Origin: Basidiobolus ranarum
Lineage: Eukaryota; Basidiobolomycota; Basidiobolomycetes; Basidiobolales
Assembly (NCBI GenBank): GCA_040143965.1
Contig: JASJQH010006947.1
Span: forward strand, 1-33,702
Reading direction: 5' to 3'
DNA length: 33,702 bases
Shown here: positions 8,223-18,545 of the stretch, in pieces
Position numbering within the stretch: the first letter of the stretch is position 1
Layout: every line of letters starts with the position of its first letter
The notes under the pieces: model-generated
What the model was told of the DNA's origin: nothing
What the model saw: only the letters and a program-made list of their open reading frames with translations
Database searches by the model: none
Position numbers and translations under genes: made by a program

Positions 8223-9743
8223 ATGCCTCATAATAGCTTTACCGAAAAACTCTTACAAAACTCTGAAGAAGATTTAGATGAAGTTAAAGTAAACCTCCCT
8301 GTACGGAAATTACTGAGACGAAAATTCCGATTGATCTGTTCGCTGCTGATAGTTTTCGGGCTAAGCCTCATTGGCTATTTAGCTATTTCAAAAGAGCAGT
8401 CTTATGCCAGTATATCAGACACAAGTTGCTCTTTGAACGAGTTGAAGAGTGTCTCTAGAGTGGAGGATGAATCTGACTGTAACATTATTTCAAATACTTC
8501 CACCGATTTCCAAATATCTATTTGTCAATCACGGCGAAACTGTCACTCAGGATACGTTCTTATCGAAAGAACTGATAAGAAGTACTGCAAAGAAGCGAAT
8601 GATATTGAGATTTCGCCTAACCCTTCGTATACAGAGCTTTTCCATGCCTTCGACGGGCCTGACACATTCTATGTAAACTTCACTGGAGTGGAGAAATATT
8701 CCATTTACCAATGGCTATATGATGAAAACTGCGCTTACAAGTTTCCATATCAATTCTCCAACGCGGGAGAGGTCTCTATGGAAATAATTCATGTATACAA
8801 GGATTATGATGGAGTTAACGAGGTTTCTCAAAGTTGGCCCCCGTATTTAGGAACAACTTTAATTACTGGTTATAAAATGGAGGTCTGCCCTGGATGTCTA
8901 ACTATCGATAGTCATGGTGCAAGGTTCGATACTTCCTCTAAGAAGATACGAGAATGCAGCCGTGAAATCTCGACACCTGGCGCTTGGCTCGCTGTAAATC
9001 CTCATACATCTATCAATATATCTACTTCCGGGTATGTATGGACACCGCTCGGGTGTCAATACCCTAACACATTCCGTGGAAATAGGGACAACCAATGCTT
9101 TCGGAACAAACGATCCATTTTATTTTTTGGTGATTCTCAAATTCGTGTAATGTATGAAAATCTATGGAGGCGTCTGGAAGGTCAAACAACAAGAGTGCAT
9201 GCTATTACGAAGTTCTTCGACATGAAAAAAGAGATAGGCAACATTACACTTTGGCACCACAAGGATGTTTTCTTAGAAGATATAGTTACAAGAAACGATA
9301 GTTATTTGATGAGCTTTGACACATTGGTCTTTAACTTTGCTCAATGGCCTGCATCTGGGCCAGCATTCGGCGGACATTGGACTACAGAGCGGTTTTTGAA
9401 TGCATTAAATAACATCACCGATTTTTTAATCGGGGTTCAAAATCGACGCCCTAATGAGAGGCCCCTGCATCTGATATGGCAAGGAATCCATGCGTTTTCC
9501 ATGAAAAATATCTACTCCAAAAAACGCAATGATTGGCGCACTCTGAGTAGACTGAAGAATTGGAACCGTCTAGCCGAAAATATGGTTCGTTCCAAGGGAA
9601 TCAAAACTATGAATTCATTCGAGATCACATATTCGATGTTAGATACCAGTCCCGATAATGCCCATTACTATGGCACAGATGCTGAGGAAGCAGTTGTAGA
9701 TGAAGCAATTCATAAGTTGGATTTGTGCACCCCTTTTCTTTAG
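8223..9743 (+). CDS. PC-esterase-like type II membrane protein 2, tandem paralogue, 506 aa
   Basis: Same architecture and almost the same length as the gene just upstream: acidic cytosolic tail, basic RRKFR stop, one membrane anchor (about 37-55) and a lumenal SGNH-like domain. The motif Gly303-Asp304-Ser305 sits in FFGDSQIR and Asp478-x-x-His481 in SPDNAHYYGTD, so both members keep the catalytic residues. Long stretches match between the two (GPDTFYVNFTG, VFNFAQWPASGP, HHKDVFLEDIV, GTDAEEA-VDE). The N-terminal stem and the region around 215-260 differ most. Intronless. The likely role, O-acyl transfer or removal on a wall polysaccharide in the secretory pathway, is inferred from the family. 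Retention of both copies with intact catalytic residues suggests division of labour, perhaps in substrate or timing. Confidence 0.8.
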   Translation: MPHNSFTEKLLQNSEEDLDEVKVNLPVRKLLRRKFRLICSLLIVFGLSLIGYLAISKEQSYASISDTSCSLNELKSVSRVEDESDCNIISNTSTDFQISICQSRRNCHSGYVLIERTDKKYCKEANDIEISPNPSYTELFHAFDGPDTFYVNFTGVEKYSIYQWLYDENCAYKFPYQFSNAGEVSMEIIHVYKDYDGVNEVSQSWPPYLGTTLITGYKMEVCPGCLTIDSHGARFDTSSKKIRECSREISTPGAWLAVNPHTSINISTSGYVWTPLGCQYPNTFRGNRDNQCFRNKRSILFFGDSQIRVMYENLWRRLEGQTTRVHAITKFFDMKKEIGNITLWHHKDVFLEDIVTRNDSYLMSFDTLVFNFAQWPASGPAFGGHWTTERFLNALNNITDFLIGVQNRRPNERPLHLIWQGIHAFSMKNIYSKKRNDWRTLSRLKNWNRLAENMVRSKGIKTMNSFEITYSMLDTSPDNAHYYGTDAEEAVVDEAIHKLDLCTPFL

Positions 9744-10465
9744 ATAAATTGTATTTCATTGTAAATTTGAGTTTATTGCATCCTTTGGCCTAACCGTAAC
9801 TACCCCCCTCCCACCACCATATTGGTGTCCAACTAATCATTTGGATTGAAACCTTTGAACTGCCTACTAATACTTGCCTTTATCTATTTGATCCGGAGAA
9901 CTATTTAATAAATGCAGTTCAAAAGGGGCCATCTCTGAACTATTGGTCACAAAACATTGCATTTGAATTACAGCCCTTTCATATTTAATACTTTTAAATG
10001 AAACAGCTAAAACTCTGCTTTTTAATGTCAGAATTGCGGTAAATATGTAGAAGCTGCAACAATCTGCAATATCCTTGTTTGGTCCAATATCCCGTATTTT
10101 GCGATCCCATCTTTCCTTCCCTTCCTTTATTCTCAATTCTAATTAGCTTGTATCGTACTATTCGTATACTGATAACTTCTTACTTTTCTGTTATTGAGCT
10201 TCACTAGCATTCTTCTTTTAGACCTTTTCTTCTTAGAATTATCTGTTATTCGGAGTGCGAACTTCTTTTTTCTTTCTATAATTTACCATCAATACGATTT
10301 CTACTTCGCTTAGTCAGTAACATTCGTCTGCAATTAGCTCTATTATATTATCGCCTTTAACATTTTATATATACACATTTCTGTAAAAGAAAGCGTCCCT
10401 AGACAGCATTATAATTTAACGCCTCTTAACACGGCCTGTGAATAGCCTAAGCCTCTCGCTTCATC
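9744..10465. promoter_or_regulatory. Intergenic region upstream of the F-box gene
   Basis: No convincing gene. The 89-codon minus-strand frame here has ordinary intergenic composition. From about 10090 to 10330 the plus strand is strongly pyrimidine-rich (TTCTTCTTTTAGACC and similar), and TATATATA lies about 100 nt before the F-box ATG. Confidence 0.4.
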
Positions 10466-11930
10466 ATGTCTAAGCCAGATTTATTTGAAAGGCGTAAAAT
10501 GAAGAGTGTATCTAAGCCAACGACAAAAGATGATTTTGAGGTAAATTTGTTTATCTCCTTCATATATATCTGCAAATGCTTACTTTTTTCTTTATTTTGT
10601 AAATTTCTCATTTATACAATAGCTTGATAAAAATTCACTCGGCGAGTCATCACAAAATAACTCTTCAAAACATATCATACCGACTCCTCCCTCTTCGCCA
10701 CTGGTTTTGACATCTTCACGAGCTGGTCCTTCTTCAGTATTGTGTCTACAACAGCAACCTTTTATTTCCTCTGCAATTACCATTCAAGCCCCTGAAACCA
10801 ATGAGAAAGTCACTGACTTGGTTTCCATAAGGTCTGGCTCATATTCACCTACTGTTCACTCGTCCTCCGAATCCGAACCCTATGTTCACAATTTTAAATC
10901 GCCTGAATGCCAGCATTTTGCACCGGAGCTACTATATAAAATATTCTCATATCTTTCATTCACGCAAGCATCGCTGGGAGCTTGCGCGCTTGTTTGTAAA
11001 CAGTGGAATTCCATTGCATGTACTATTCTTTGGCGTCGACCCATATTTACCTCACTCAGCTCGGTCGAAAAATTTATCTCCGCACTTAATATAGATCTCA
11101 CATTGCAGCCTGATCTTTCGTCACTTCCTCCACCTTGCCTCACACCCTCGTCCTCTAATATATCGAGCTCACCGATTGCCTCCACATCTTCGTTTACTGT
11201 AAGCAGCACCAGTGAATATGGTGGTCTCACTCCATCTGATCACACACCCTGTTCTGATATGAATTCCCATAATAATCATTCAGAAATAGCAGCGCAACGA
11301 TACGCCTCACTAGTTCGCATCATCGATTTTACGTTATTAGATGAGATACACCGGAATAGTACAGTTCTATCACATCATATAGTCCGTTTGATCCCATTAG
11401 TACAACCAAGCCTCCAGTGTCTTGATCTTGGCTTTAACAAAGGGGTTAAGAATTTTGATTTACAACGGCTTTCCCCCTGGCTCTCTAATCTTACCTCATT
11501 AAATCTTGCTGGTGGTGGACGTACAGACATAGTACTTACCAAGTTGAGTAAGCATTGTCCAAATTTGACCCGACTTTCTGTAAGTTGGAACTCACAGCTT
11601 ACTGACTTTGGGTTTGTGGAGATGGCTAGACATTGTCGAAAATTACGAGCTCTTGATCTTACCAATTGTGCACAAATTACCGATACTGGAGTTATGGCAT
11701 TAGCGGTATATTGTACACAATTACGAGTATTGAGTGTCTCATATTGTCAATGTGTTGGAGAGGTAGCCATTTGGGAACTAGTTCGAAGTTGTAAAGAGTT
11801 GAAATTAATCAACGCTTTAGGATGTATCAACTTATCTAGAAGGTTCCCAGATGAACTTAAAGTGAAATATCCCGAACTTCTAATTAATGTACCAGGTGTC
11901 CTTCCATTTTACTATCCAGAAATTGCTTAG
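10466..11930 (+). CDS. F-box / leucine-rich repeat (cysteine-containing) protein, 460 aa, 2 exons
   Basis: Exon 1 (10466-10540, 25 codons) joins exon 2 (10623-11930) in phase 0 across an 82-nt intron with a pyrimidine-rich tail and ACAATAG acceptor. A Ser/Pro-rich N-terminus leads into an F-box at about 124-165 (FAPELLYKIFSYLS ... CALVCKQWNSIA), a Ser/Thr-rich linker, then LRRs from about 298 to 440 of the cysteine-containing AMN1/GRR1 type (CRKLRALDLTNCAQITDTGV, QLRVLSVSYCQCV). Such proteins are substrate receptors of SCF ubiquitin ligases: the F-box binds Skp1 and the LRRs bind the target. The LRR array is short (about 5-6 repeats) compared with Grr1, and the target is unknown. The start is chosen because exon 1 has the only upstream in-frame ATG after splicing. 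Confidence 0.85.
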
Positions 11931-13545
11931 ATTTCTCACTTCCATTCCCACTCCCCCACTCACATTATCACCCTAACTCGTTTGCCTTGATACTTTGAGC
12001 TTTTCTCTTCAAAATTCCCCTTTTCAAATCGAACCAAATAGGTTGATATTTTAGCGTATGAAGAAATTATATGTATATATATACATATACATGTATAACG
12101 TCTACCACTCCTTCTATTATAACTCATAAGGTAACGAGTGAACTAAGGAAGTCTTTGAATTGATTTTCAGTGCTTGTGAATCCGTAACTATGTTAATTAT
12201 CATTTGATATATAAGGACCAAGTTGGGTATATATGACATATTCTCAACCAACATTGGATTATATTGTTCATTTATTTTCACTCAGCCCAGACCCAGACCC
12301 AACAACCTCCACTCTCAACTTCAGCCCCCCCTCCCCAACTAAACCTCTCACTTAAACTTCCACTCATTATAAATGAATCTTCATTATACCATATAGTTTA
12401 AAAGAAACTAATTTATGCTTACTCTATAATTTTTATCTTGTGAATACTGTTCATTGGAAATATTCTAAACATTTTTATCCGATTCATTTCGGTTTATTCC
12501 GGAGAAATTCATGATTTTCCTTTCAGATATATTTCTAGAATATTCATTTACCTTATACGTCATACAGGGGAGGATATCAATTGGAATTTAATTGGCTCTA
12601 GTATGTCACTGTATTCGTTATTTTAATCATTCAAGAGAATATTGAATTGGTGGTGTAACAAATAAAATTTCATTCAAAAATGGTGTTGATGAGGATAGAA
12701 TCTCTAGAATAAAGGTGTCGTGTGAGTCTTTGACTACGGATATATAGAAAGCATCTATCCTATCTGTAAACTGTAAATAGTAATATAATACTTGACCTTA
12801 TCCCTCCTACCAGGTCAACGTATTAAACAAAAAGGATGTATTATTAAACCACCAATACGTTGGATTACTTCTTTCGAAGAAAATGCTGAATTTGAAGTAA
12901 TTTGTACTGTGGTTCTCCTGGCATATAGGGTTCATCTGTATCAATCAGTGTTGACCTGAATGTCTTCTGATAACCAAGCTATCTATTATCAAGGACAAGC
13001 AAATTCAAAAATCATCTAAAGAATACTAATGTATGATTTCTTTTATATTCAAAAAAATGATCTAACATGTATTAAACAATCGTTGACTAAATTATTGCTA
13101 GTCAAATAAATCAATGGTTTAAAAATGAGTATATATGTGGTCATATGTACAGATGGATTGGGGGTTTTTCTTATTTCCTTTTTCTATTTTTTTCTTTTTT
13201 TTTTCTCGCTTGGTAAACTAGAGAACGTAAGAAACTCGTTAAAATGTGAAAAAAAAAATGGGTACATGGGATGGTAGTCATCTAGAACCAAACTTCAGTG
13301 ACAGCGAATTACTTCACTGTCTTTTACAGGTTTTTTTGGATTTTCTGTTCTAACTGTAGCAAAGAAAAAAATGATTGGAAAAGTGTGGAGTCCGGGAAGA
13401 AAAAACATCAGATTCACTTATAGGTTGAATAACAAAATGTAAGCATACGTTGAAACATAAGTAGTTATATCAGATCAGCCTCATGGCGGATCCAATTTCA
13501 AAAAGAATGCAAGGAATACGGTGGGTGATAGTAACGGAAAACTAT
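11931..13545. other. Long convergent intergenic region, no supported gene
   Basis: About 1.6 kb of AT-rich DNA between convergent genes. It contains two overlapping perfect palindromes (12071-12086 and 12086-12097), poly-T/poly-A tracts at 13160-13255, and a 48-codon open stretch (about 12818-12961) preceded by an acceptor-like CCCTCCTACCAG but with no start or partner exon. I do not call a gene. Confidence 0.5.
12072..12079 (+). promoter_or_regulatory. PUF-protein binding element match (UGUAUAUA) in the F-box 3' region
   Basis: TGTATATA, about 140 nt after the F-box stop codon, fits the UGUANAUA consensus bound by Pumilio/PUF proteins in 3' UTRs. It sits inside a palindromic AT stretch, so a chance match is quite possible. 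Confidence 0.25.
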
Positions 13546-14352
13546 TTACAAGAGAAATGATTGCAGAGGCTGATGGCGATTGAACCCTTCGCTACCACGG
13601 TTTCTTTTATACGAATGCTTACTGCACGCAATAAGTTCATTTTTAACTGTAAGATGACAACCGCAGGGCGCCTGGGTGGGTTGCGCATCCCAAGCTTGAG
13701 CTTGAGCGGCGGTATTCAAGTTATGTTGAAGAGTGCTTAACCATTGATTGTATTCATCAGAGCTGACAAATAAATCATAGCGTAATGCGGTCAAGAATTC
13801 AATCTCAACGAAATTTAAGACATGAATGGGGAAACCAGCAGTTTCTGACCATGTTTGATTAGTATAAACTAGGTCGTCGTGAAACTTGGCGGCGGTAATC
13901 AGGGCAACAGTGAACAATAGGAATTCATGACCAGGCTCTGGTTTAGCCATCGGATTGTTCACCTTGTACTGGTGGAGATATTTCACACTAAGAAGAATAG
14001 AAGCGGAGCTGATATACAGCTTACGCATAAGTTCTTTAGCGTAGTTTCTGAAGGCGGGACTCGCGGAGTAGGAACCCCAGGTGTTGCTTCCATGAATGAT
14101 ATTATATACCACATCAGCAATTAAGCCTGTGATATCGGGGTGGTCTTCCAAGCTCGGTGCCGTGAAGCCACTGGAGGTGTGCATCGCGGGCACCTGTTGT
14201 GGTTGAACCATACCAGTAGACTGCAATGCAGTCGGTTGGTATTGGGCACTTGAGTGATGATAGAAAGGGACATAACCTAGATTTGAACGATTCGAGGTAC
14301 CATTATTGGAGTTGGGTACAGACCAATGATATTGGGAGTCCAAGGTGTTCAT
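13546..14352 (-). CDS. Pho80/PCL-like cyclin, 268 aa
   Basis: An intronless cyclin of the fungal PCL/Pho80 group (the class that includes Pcl1/2 and Clg1), partners of Pho85-type kinases. The N-terminal 75 residues are disordered (Asn/Ser/Gln-rich). The cyclin box spans about 100-200 and includes LLSVKYLHQYK, the diagnostic AAKFHDDLVYTNQTWSETAG (154-173) and VEIEFLTALRYDLFVS. The tail has CGCHL and a basic KHSYKRNRG patch. I start at the ATG at 14352-14350 (MNTLDS), since the two codons before it need a TTG start. A minus-strand TATAAA lies at 14513-14508, about 160 nt upstream. The role is expected in cell-cycle, morphogenesis or nutrient signalling; which one cannot be told from sequence. 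Confidence 0.8.
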   Translation of the reverse strand: MNTLDSQYHWSVPNSNNGTSNRSNLGYVPFYHHSSAQYQPTALQSTGMVQPQQVPAMHTSSGFTAPSLEDHPDITGLIADVVYNIIHGSNTWGSYSASPAFRNYAKELMRKLYISSASILLSVKYLHQYKVNNPMAKPEPGHEFLLFTVALITAAKFHDDLVYTNQTWSETAGFPIHVLNFVEIEFLTALRYDLFVSSDEYNQWLSTLQHNLNTAAQAQAWDAQPTQAPCGCHLTVKNELIACSKHSYKRNRGSEGFNRHQPLQSFLL

Positions 14353-16264
14353 AAACAATAGATTAAAGAAAGAGGATATTCAAAAAGTACCCTTGTCTAT
14401 CTAACGACTCTTCGTAAGTAAAGGAGAGGGATGGGGGGAAGGCGGTGATCACCAGAAAAGCAGAAGCAAGTTCAGTGCGATACAGATCCATCATGGCAAG
14501 ACTGGCCTTTATATACGACGCTCACTCTATCACCAATTAATTATTCAACACACATAAATAAGGAAAGGGAAAAAAAGAAGGAATGATCCAGAAAATACAT
14601 ATATAATTTATACAGATAGAATAGGATAGTTATGGATTTACTAGTGATTAATGATACTTTGAGGGTGAACCAATGAATAGGCGAGTCTAGTGCATGGTAC
14701 CAACCTCCAAGCAAAATTTATCTATGATGATTGTTGATACGCGCCTTGAAGATATGGATGCAGCTGCGGCTTTCATCATCTGATGATTACTCTTATTTAT
14801 GAAAGTTAACTTACAAGCATTCATCTAAGCATCTTCAGCGTCCAGAGCATTCAAACACATAAAGTCCAATTTCGTGATGATTCGCCGATTGTTGAATGTT
14901 TTCTTCAAAATCCAAGTTCAACAGCAGAAGCCTACTCGCTACACGATTGGATGAATTTATAGACAATTCATTTGTCAGACATTTCCTCGCTAGTTATAAG
15001 TTCGAATTGCGTCTCATTGGGCCTTACTTAGTAAGCTGCAGTCAAAGTTCCTAACCAAAGAAATAGCTTAACATTGTTTATTTCTGGATCAACCATATCA
15101 AGGCAGTACTAACCCTGTAGCCCTATGACATAATAATATTTGATTTAATCATCCGATTTAGCCCTTGCTTTGTCTGAAACTGAGCCACAGGCGATGGTGA
15201 TAGAAAAGATCGCACAATTTTGATTAAGCCGGTGTTTGTGTTGGGTAAGGGCTGGAAAGAAAGCCCCACACATATTGATTGAGAATCCTTTGAAGCTAAT
15301 ACAAGGGATGTTATTGGTGACGCAAACTGATTGAAGAGGTGAAAGTCTAGTCAGGTCATCGATAGTGTTCGGTATGCTAGTTGATTTCTCCTAGAGGCTC
15401 CTAAACATCCAATAACTCGGCCATTGCTCTTTTTCACATGAAAACAGTACACGTTTGCAACATCGTTTATCGCATGGATTTTTGGAAATCTAAGCCACTC
15501 ACCCCTTAGGATGGACCATGGATGACCCTAACCCTACATAAAGAAAAGCATTCCCTGTAGGTTGACTGCTTATATATATTCCATAACCCTGGCTGTAAGC
15601 AGGAATAAATTCAAACTCTACTCGCATACATTGACCCAAGCTTTCCCTAACCCTATATCCACTCCAGTGTTATCTCAGTAGTTAAAGGTGTTGAAACAAC
15701 CCCTTTATTATAAAATAGCATTATACCAATGGTGGGAATATCATCATAGAAGCAAGATCTATACGGTGTTATCTCAACATAAACTTATCACTAAAAGCTT
15801 GGTTAAAATGCTACCCAGACCTTGAATAAAGAAAGTCGGAAGATGCCAGGTAAGGACAGAAGTAAATCCATGGGATTCATGTAGTGAATGGATACTTGGA
15901 TTGATCTAGAAATCACAAACGAGCATGCACGCATACATATATAGTCTCATGATCTTAATTACGACAAATCTCAATCAATTGTCTCATGAATGAGGTAGTT
16001 CAAAATACCTTTTTTATTTTACCTTATTTAAGCATACTCGGCCTGGGCTGGTTACCAAAAAGGGGAGGGGATTGCACCGACGTAGATGCTATCCACTCAA
16101 ACGTAGTCAACTCTAGGGCTTAATTCACAACTGTAGCTGTAGTTCTATTATCTTTCTCACTTTCGTTACTTGCCATTTTTTAAATACTATTATTTCATAC
16201 TTATACAAATATTCACAACTACATACTCTTTACTCTACCACAAATAAGTAAACATCACTTCTCT
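14353..16264. other. Long divergent intergenic region with telomere-like hexamer repeats
   Basis: About 1.9 kb between the cyclin (minus) and the PAM2-motif gene (plus). Two copies of CCCTAACCCTA occur at 15526-15536 and 15645-15655. A coding-like but unanchored open stretch lies at about 14836-14960 (reading ...RDDSPIVECFLQNPSS...). A pyrimidine-rich stretch (16135-16180) precedes the next gene. No complete gene is supported. Confidence 0.4.
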
Positions 16265-18262
16265 ATGTCGCACATCCAATCCAATACGTACAGTCAGGGC
16301 TCTTCTATGCAAACAAACGATTCAAATGAAGACAGATACTATGGAAAGACACGCATCTCCGATTCTAGCAATGTATTCCAAAATGGTAAGGAAAATAGAA
16401 ATGGAAAGCGGACAGATAGCCGTTCCTCAACTCCAGTCTCTCGAGAAAACTCTTTCCAAAAGAACAGACCTACCCACAATGGTAGGGTAGGTCAAGGGTT
16501 TTCCAGTGACTCCCGCAAGAAAGGAAAGACTCAACAACCACATGCAGAGGTGGACTTCTCAAATAATTATGAAAGCTATAAGAAAGTAAAACCATCTGGA
16601 GAGTCATCAGCTCAAAATAGTCCTGTTATCACTAGAGTATCCAGTACAGAGTCTAATTCTGCCAACACTCTTGATAACAAAATTTCTGCTTGGCATTCGC
16701 TCGCACCCAGTGATGAAAATGGACATCGCTCAGTAGGTTCCGGACAGCTTCACAGGAGAGGGAAAAACTACAAGCCAGTAGGCGAGAGACGTATCATTGT
16801 TCAAAAAGAAACTCGGAATGCTAACAGAAAAAAACCCACATCTCAGCGTACAGGCACAGGCTATTCTACAAAGTCCTCTACTCCTGGGTTTGTTTGGCAA
16901 GAAGAACCCAATAAATCTGTACAAAAAGCACCAATTCCTTCAAAAGCTAAGAATTATATTGATACACAAAAAGTGGACGTCTCGACAGAGGAAGCCTCGA
17001 AAGCAACTGAGCTAAAACAAAGAGATCTCGCAGTTCCCAAAAGCAAAGGTGGAAAAACCTCAAGCATAGCAAGTACTAGTAAACTTCGAGTTGATTGTCC
17101 GGAATTTAAGCCTTCTCTGAATTTTGATTTTTCAAAGCTCAACTTCAATTCCAATAAGACTGCAACCGAGACTGTGAAATACAATCTATCAGCAAGTGGT
17201 GAGATTGACCAGAATAAAGAGCCGAGAATTGAAGGGAAAAGAAGTAGAAGTGACACGGGTTCTTCTACTCCTTCACAGGACTTATCTCATATATCTAATG
17301 ACATTACTACCCCATCAAGCACAGCAACGACACCAAAACTTTCTGGATTTAACCTGTCGTCTCGTTGGAATTTAAATGCTCCCGCTTTTGTTCCCAAAAG
17401 TGCATTTTCATTTGTTCCCTCAACCCCACCTACAATTGAGAGCAAAATTCCTACCGCCACAGCAACATCCACATCTAATGACTACACAATGACTGGCAAA
17501 AAAGACGAAGACTTCAAATACCAAAACCCGAGTGTCTTCCAATATCCTGAACAAACCGAATATCAATTCGAACCCACCTTCCATGCACAACCGGAAGCAT
17601 ATGACAGACATCTTTATACAGCTTCTGAGTTCACTTATCTGACATCCAACTACCAGGGATTGAACGAGTTAGATTATCCGGCTAATCAGGTGGAAGAGTT
17701 TCATTATACTGCCAACGAGGCGTCTAATGACACTGAATTTATCTATGACAGGGGATTCGAGGGTGAGGCAGTCTACCCGACTCCTGAAGAAGAATACGTC
17801 TATCCCTCAGACAAGAATGACTTCCAGTATAGCCATCAATATGAGGCAAGCCACTACTTACCGGCTGAGGTAGAGGTGAAACCACTATCACAAACGATAT
17901 TCAAGTTTTCAAAACCTGAAAGTAAGAAGGAAACATCTAATATTGAGCCTAAACCAGCTAGCTCTCGAGTAAATGGATCACCATCACAAACCAACTCCAG
18001 GTCCGGAAATAGGGATGAAGTTTCGACTGATAACAGTGGAGGCTTAAAAAATCAAGAGATCAAAGAATCAGAATCACTTGTTGTCGGAGTTGAGCTGAAG
18101 GATGGCTCCATTCAGCCAATCGAAATCTACCCTAACGATGATTTGGAAAGTAAAGCTCGCCAGTTTTGCACTCTTTGGGATATATCTGGTAGAAAAATAG
18201 TGCAGAGATTGGCATCTAGACTAGCTCAAGAACGAGAGAACCATCCTCTACGCATATCTTAA
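16265..18262 (+). CDS. Large disordered protein with two PAM2-like motifs and a conserved C-terminal module, 665 aa
   Basis: An intronless gene for a mostly disordered protein (Ser/Asn/Lys-rich N-terminal half; Tyr/Glu/Pro-rich stretch at about 415-535). Two short segments match the PAM2 motif (consensus roughly LNPNAPEFVP), which binds the MLLE domain of poly(A)-binding protein: LRVDCPEFKP at 274-283 and WNLNAPAFVP at 368-377. The C-terminal 60 residues look like a folded module (VGVELKDGSIQPIEIYPNDD ... ARQFC ... IVQRLASRLAQE). Its pattern, a short beta segment, an acidic pair and two helices, I recall from other fungal regulatory proteins but cannot name. A cytoplasmic role in mRNA control is inferred from the PAM2 motifs alone. 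The start ATG is the first in frame. It converges on the acyl-CoA dehydrogenase gene. Confidence 0.7.
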   Translation: MSHIQSNTYSQGSSMQTNDSNEDRYYGKTRISDSSNVFQNGKENRNGKRTDSRSSTPVSRENSFQKNRPTHNGRVGQGFSSDSRKKGKTQQPHAEVDFSNNYESYKKVKPSGESSAQNSPVITRVSSTESNSANTLDNKISAWHSLAPSDENGHRSVGSGQLHRRGKNYKPVGERRIIVQKETRNANRKKPTSQRTGTGYSTKSSTPGFVWQEEPNKSVQKAPIPSKAKNYIDTQKVDVSTEEASKATELKQRDLAVPKSKGGKTSSIASTSKLRVDCPEFKPSLNFDFSKLNFNSNKTATETVKYNLSASGEIDQNKEPRIEGKRSRSDTGSSTPSQDLSHISNDITTPSSTATTPKLSGFNLSSRWNLNAPAFVPKSAFSFVPSTPPTIESKIPTATATSTSNDYTMTGKKDEDFKYQNPSVFQYPEQTEYQFEPTFHAQPEAYDRHLYTASEFTYLTSNYQGLNELDYPANQVEEFHYTANEASNDTEFIYDRGFEGEAVYPTPEEEYVYPSDKNDFQYSHQYEASHYLPAEVEVKPLSQTIFKFSKPESKKETSNIEPKPASSRVNGSPSQTNSRSGNRDEVSTDNSGGLKNQEIKESESLVVGVELKDGSIQPIEIYPNDDLESKARQFCTLWDISGRKIVQRLASRLAQERENHPLRIS

Positions 18263-18545
18263 TAAACAGCTTGTACTTTTGAGCTTACCCTAGGCCATCT
18301 GAGAATAAATATCCACCCTTCGCTAGAGTATGCTGTGCTCTGTTTCTAAAGATATTTACAGTGTAACCGCTCGATGTACTTCCTGATCTTCACCAACTAC
18401 TAAGCCATCAGAATAGCCCGCCTCCACCCAGAATAGGAAATGGATCCATCAAATCATGATTTGTACGAGTATTTTATTGATACAAATGAATTAAAAGGAA
18501 CTAAATAATTTAAGCGAAGATAATATCATGACAACAGAAGTTTCT
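18263..18545. terminator. Shared convergent 3' spacer
   Basis: Only 283 nt separate the two convergent stop codons, so both transcripts must end here or overlap. No AATAAA of standard strength was seen for the plus-strand gene, though AATAAATAT at 18304 is close to one. Confidence 0.35.

Noticed and set aside
9867-10136. 89-codon minus-strand frame
   Set aside because: No recognisable motif, no promoter, composition like the surrounding spacer.
12818-12961. Possible 48-codon exon after CCCTCCTACCAG
   Set aside because: No start codon, no upstream exon in phase and no family resemblance.
16730-17611. Several minus-strand frames across the PAM2-motif gene
   Set aside because: They lie inside a long open plus-strand frame with consistent low-complexity composition and show no motifs of their own.
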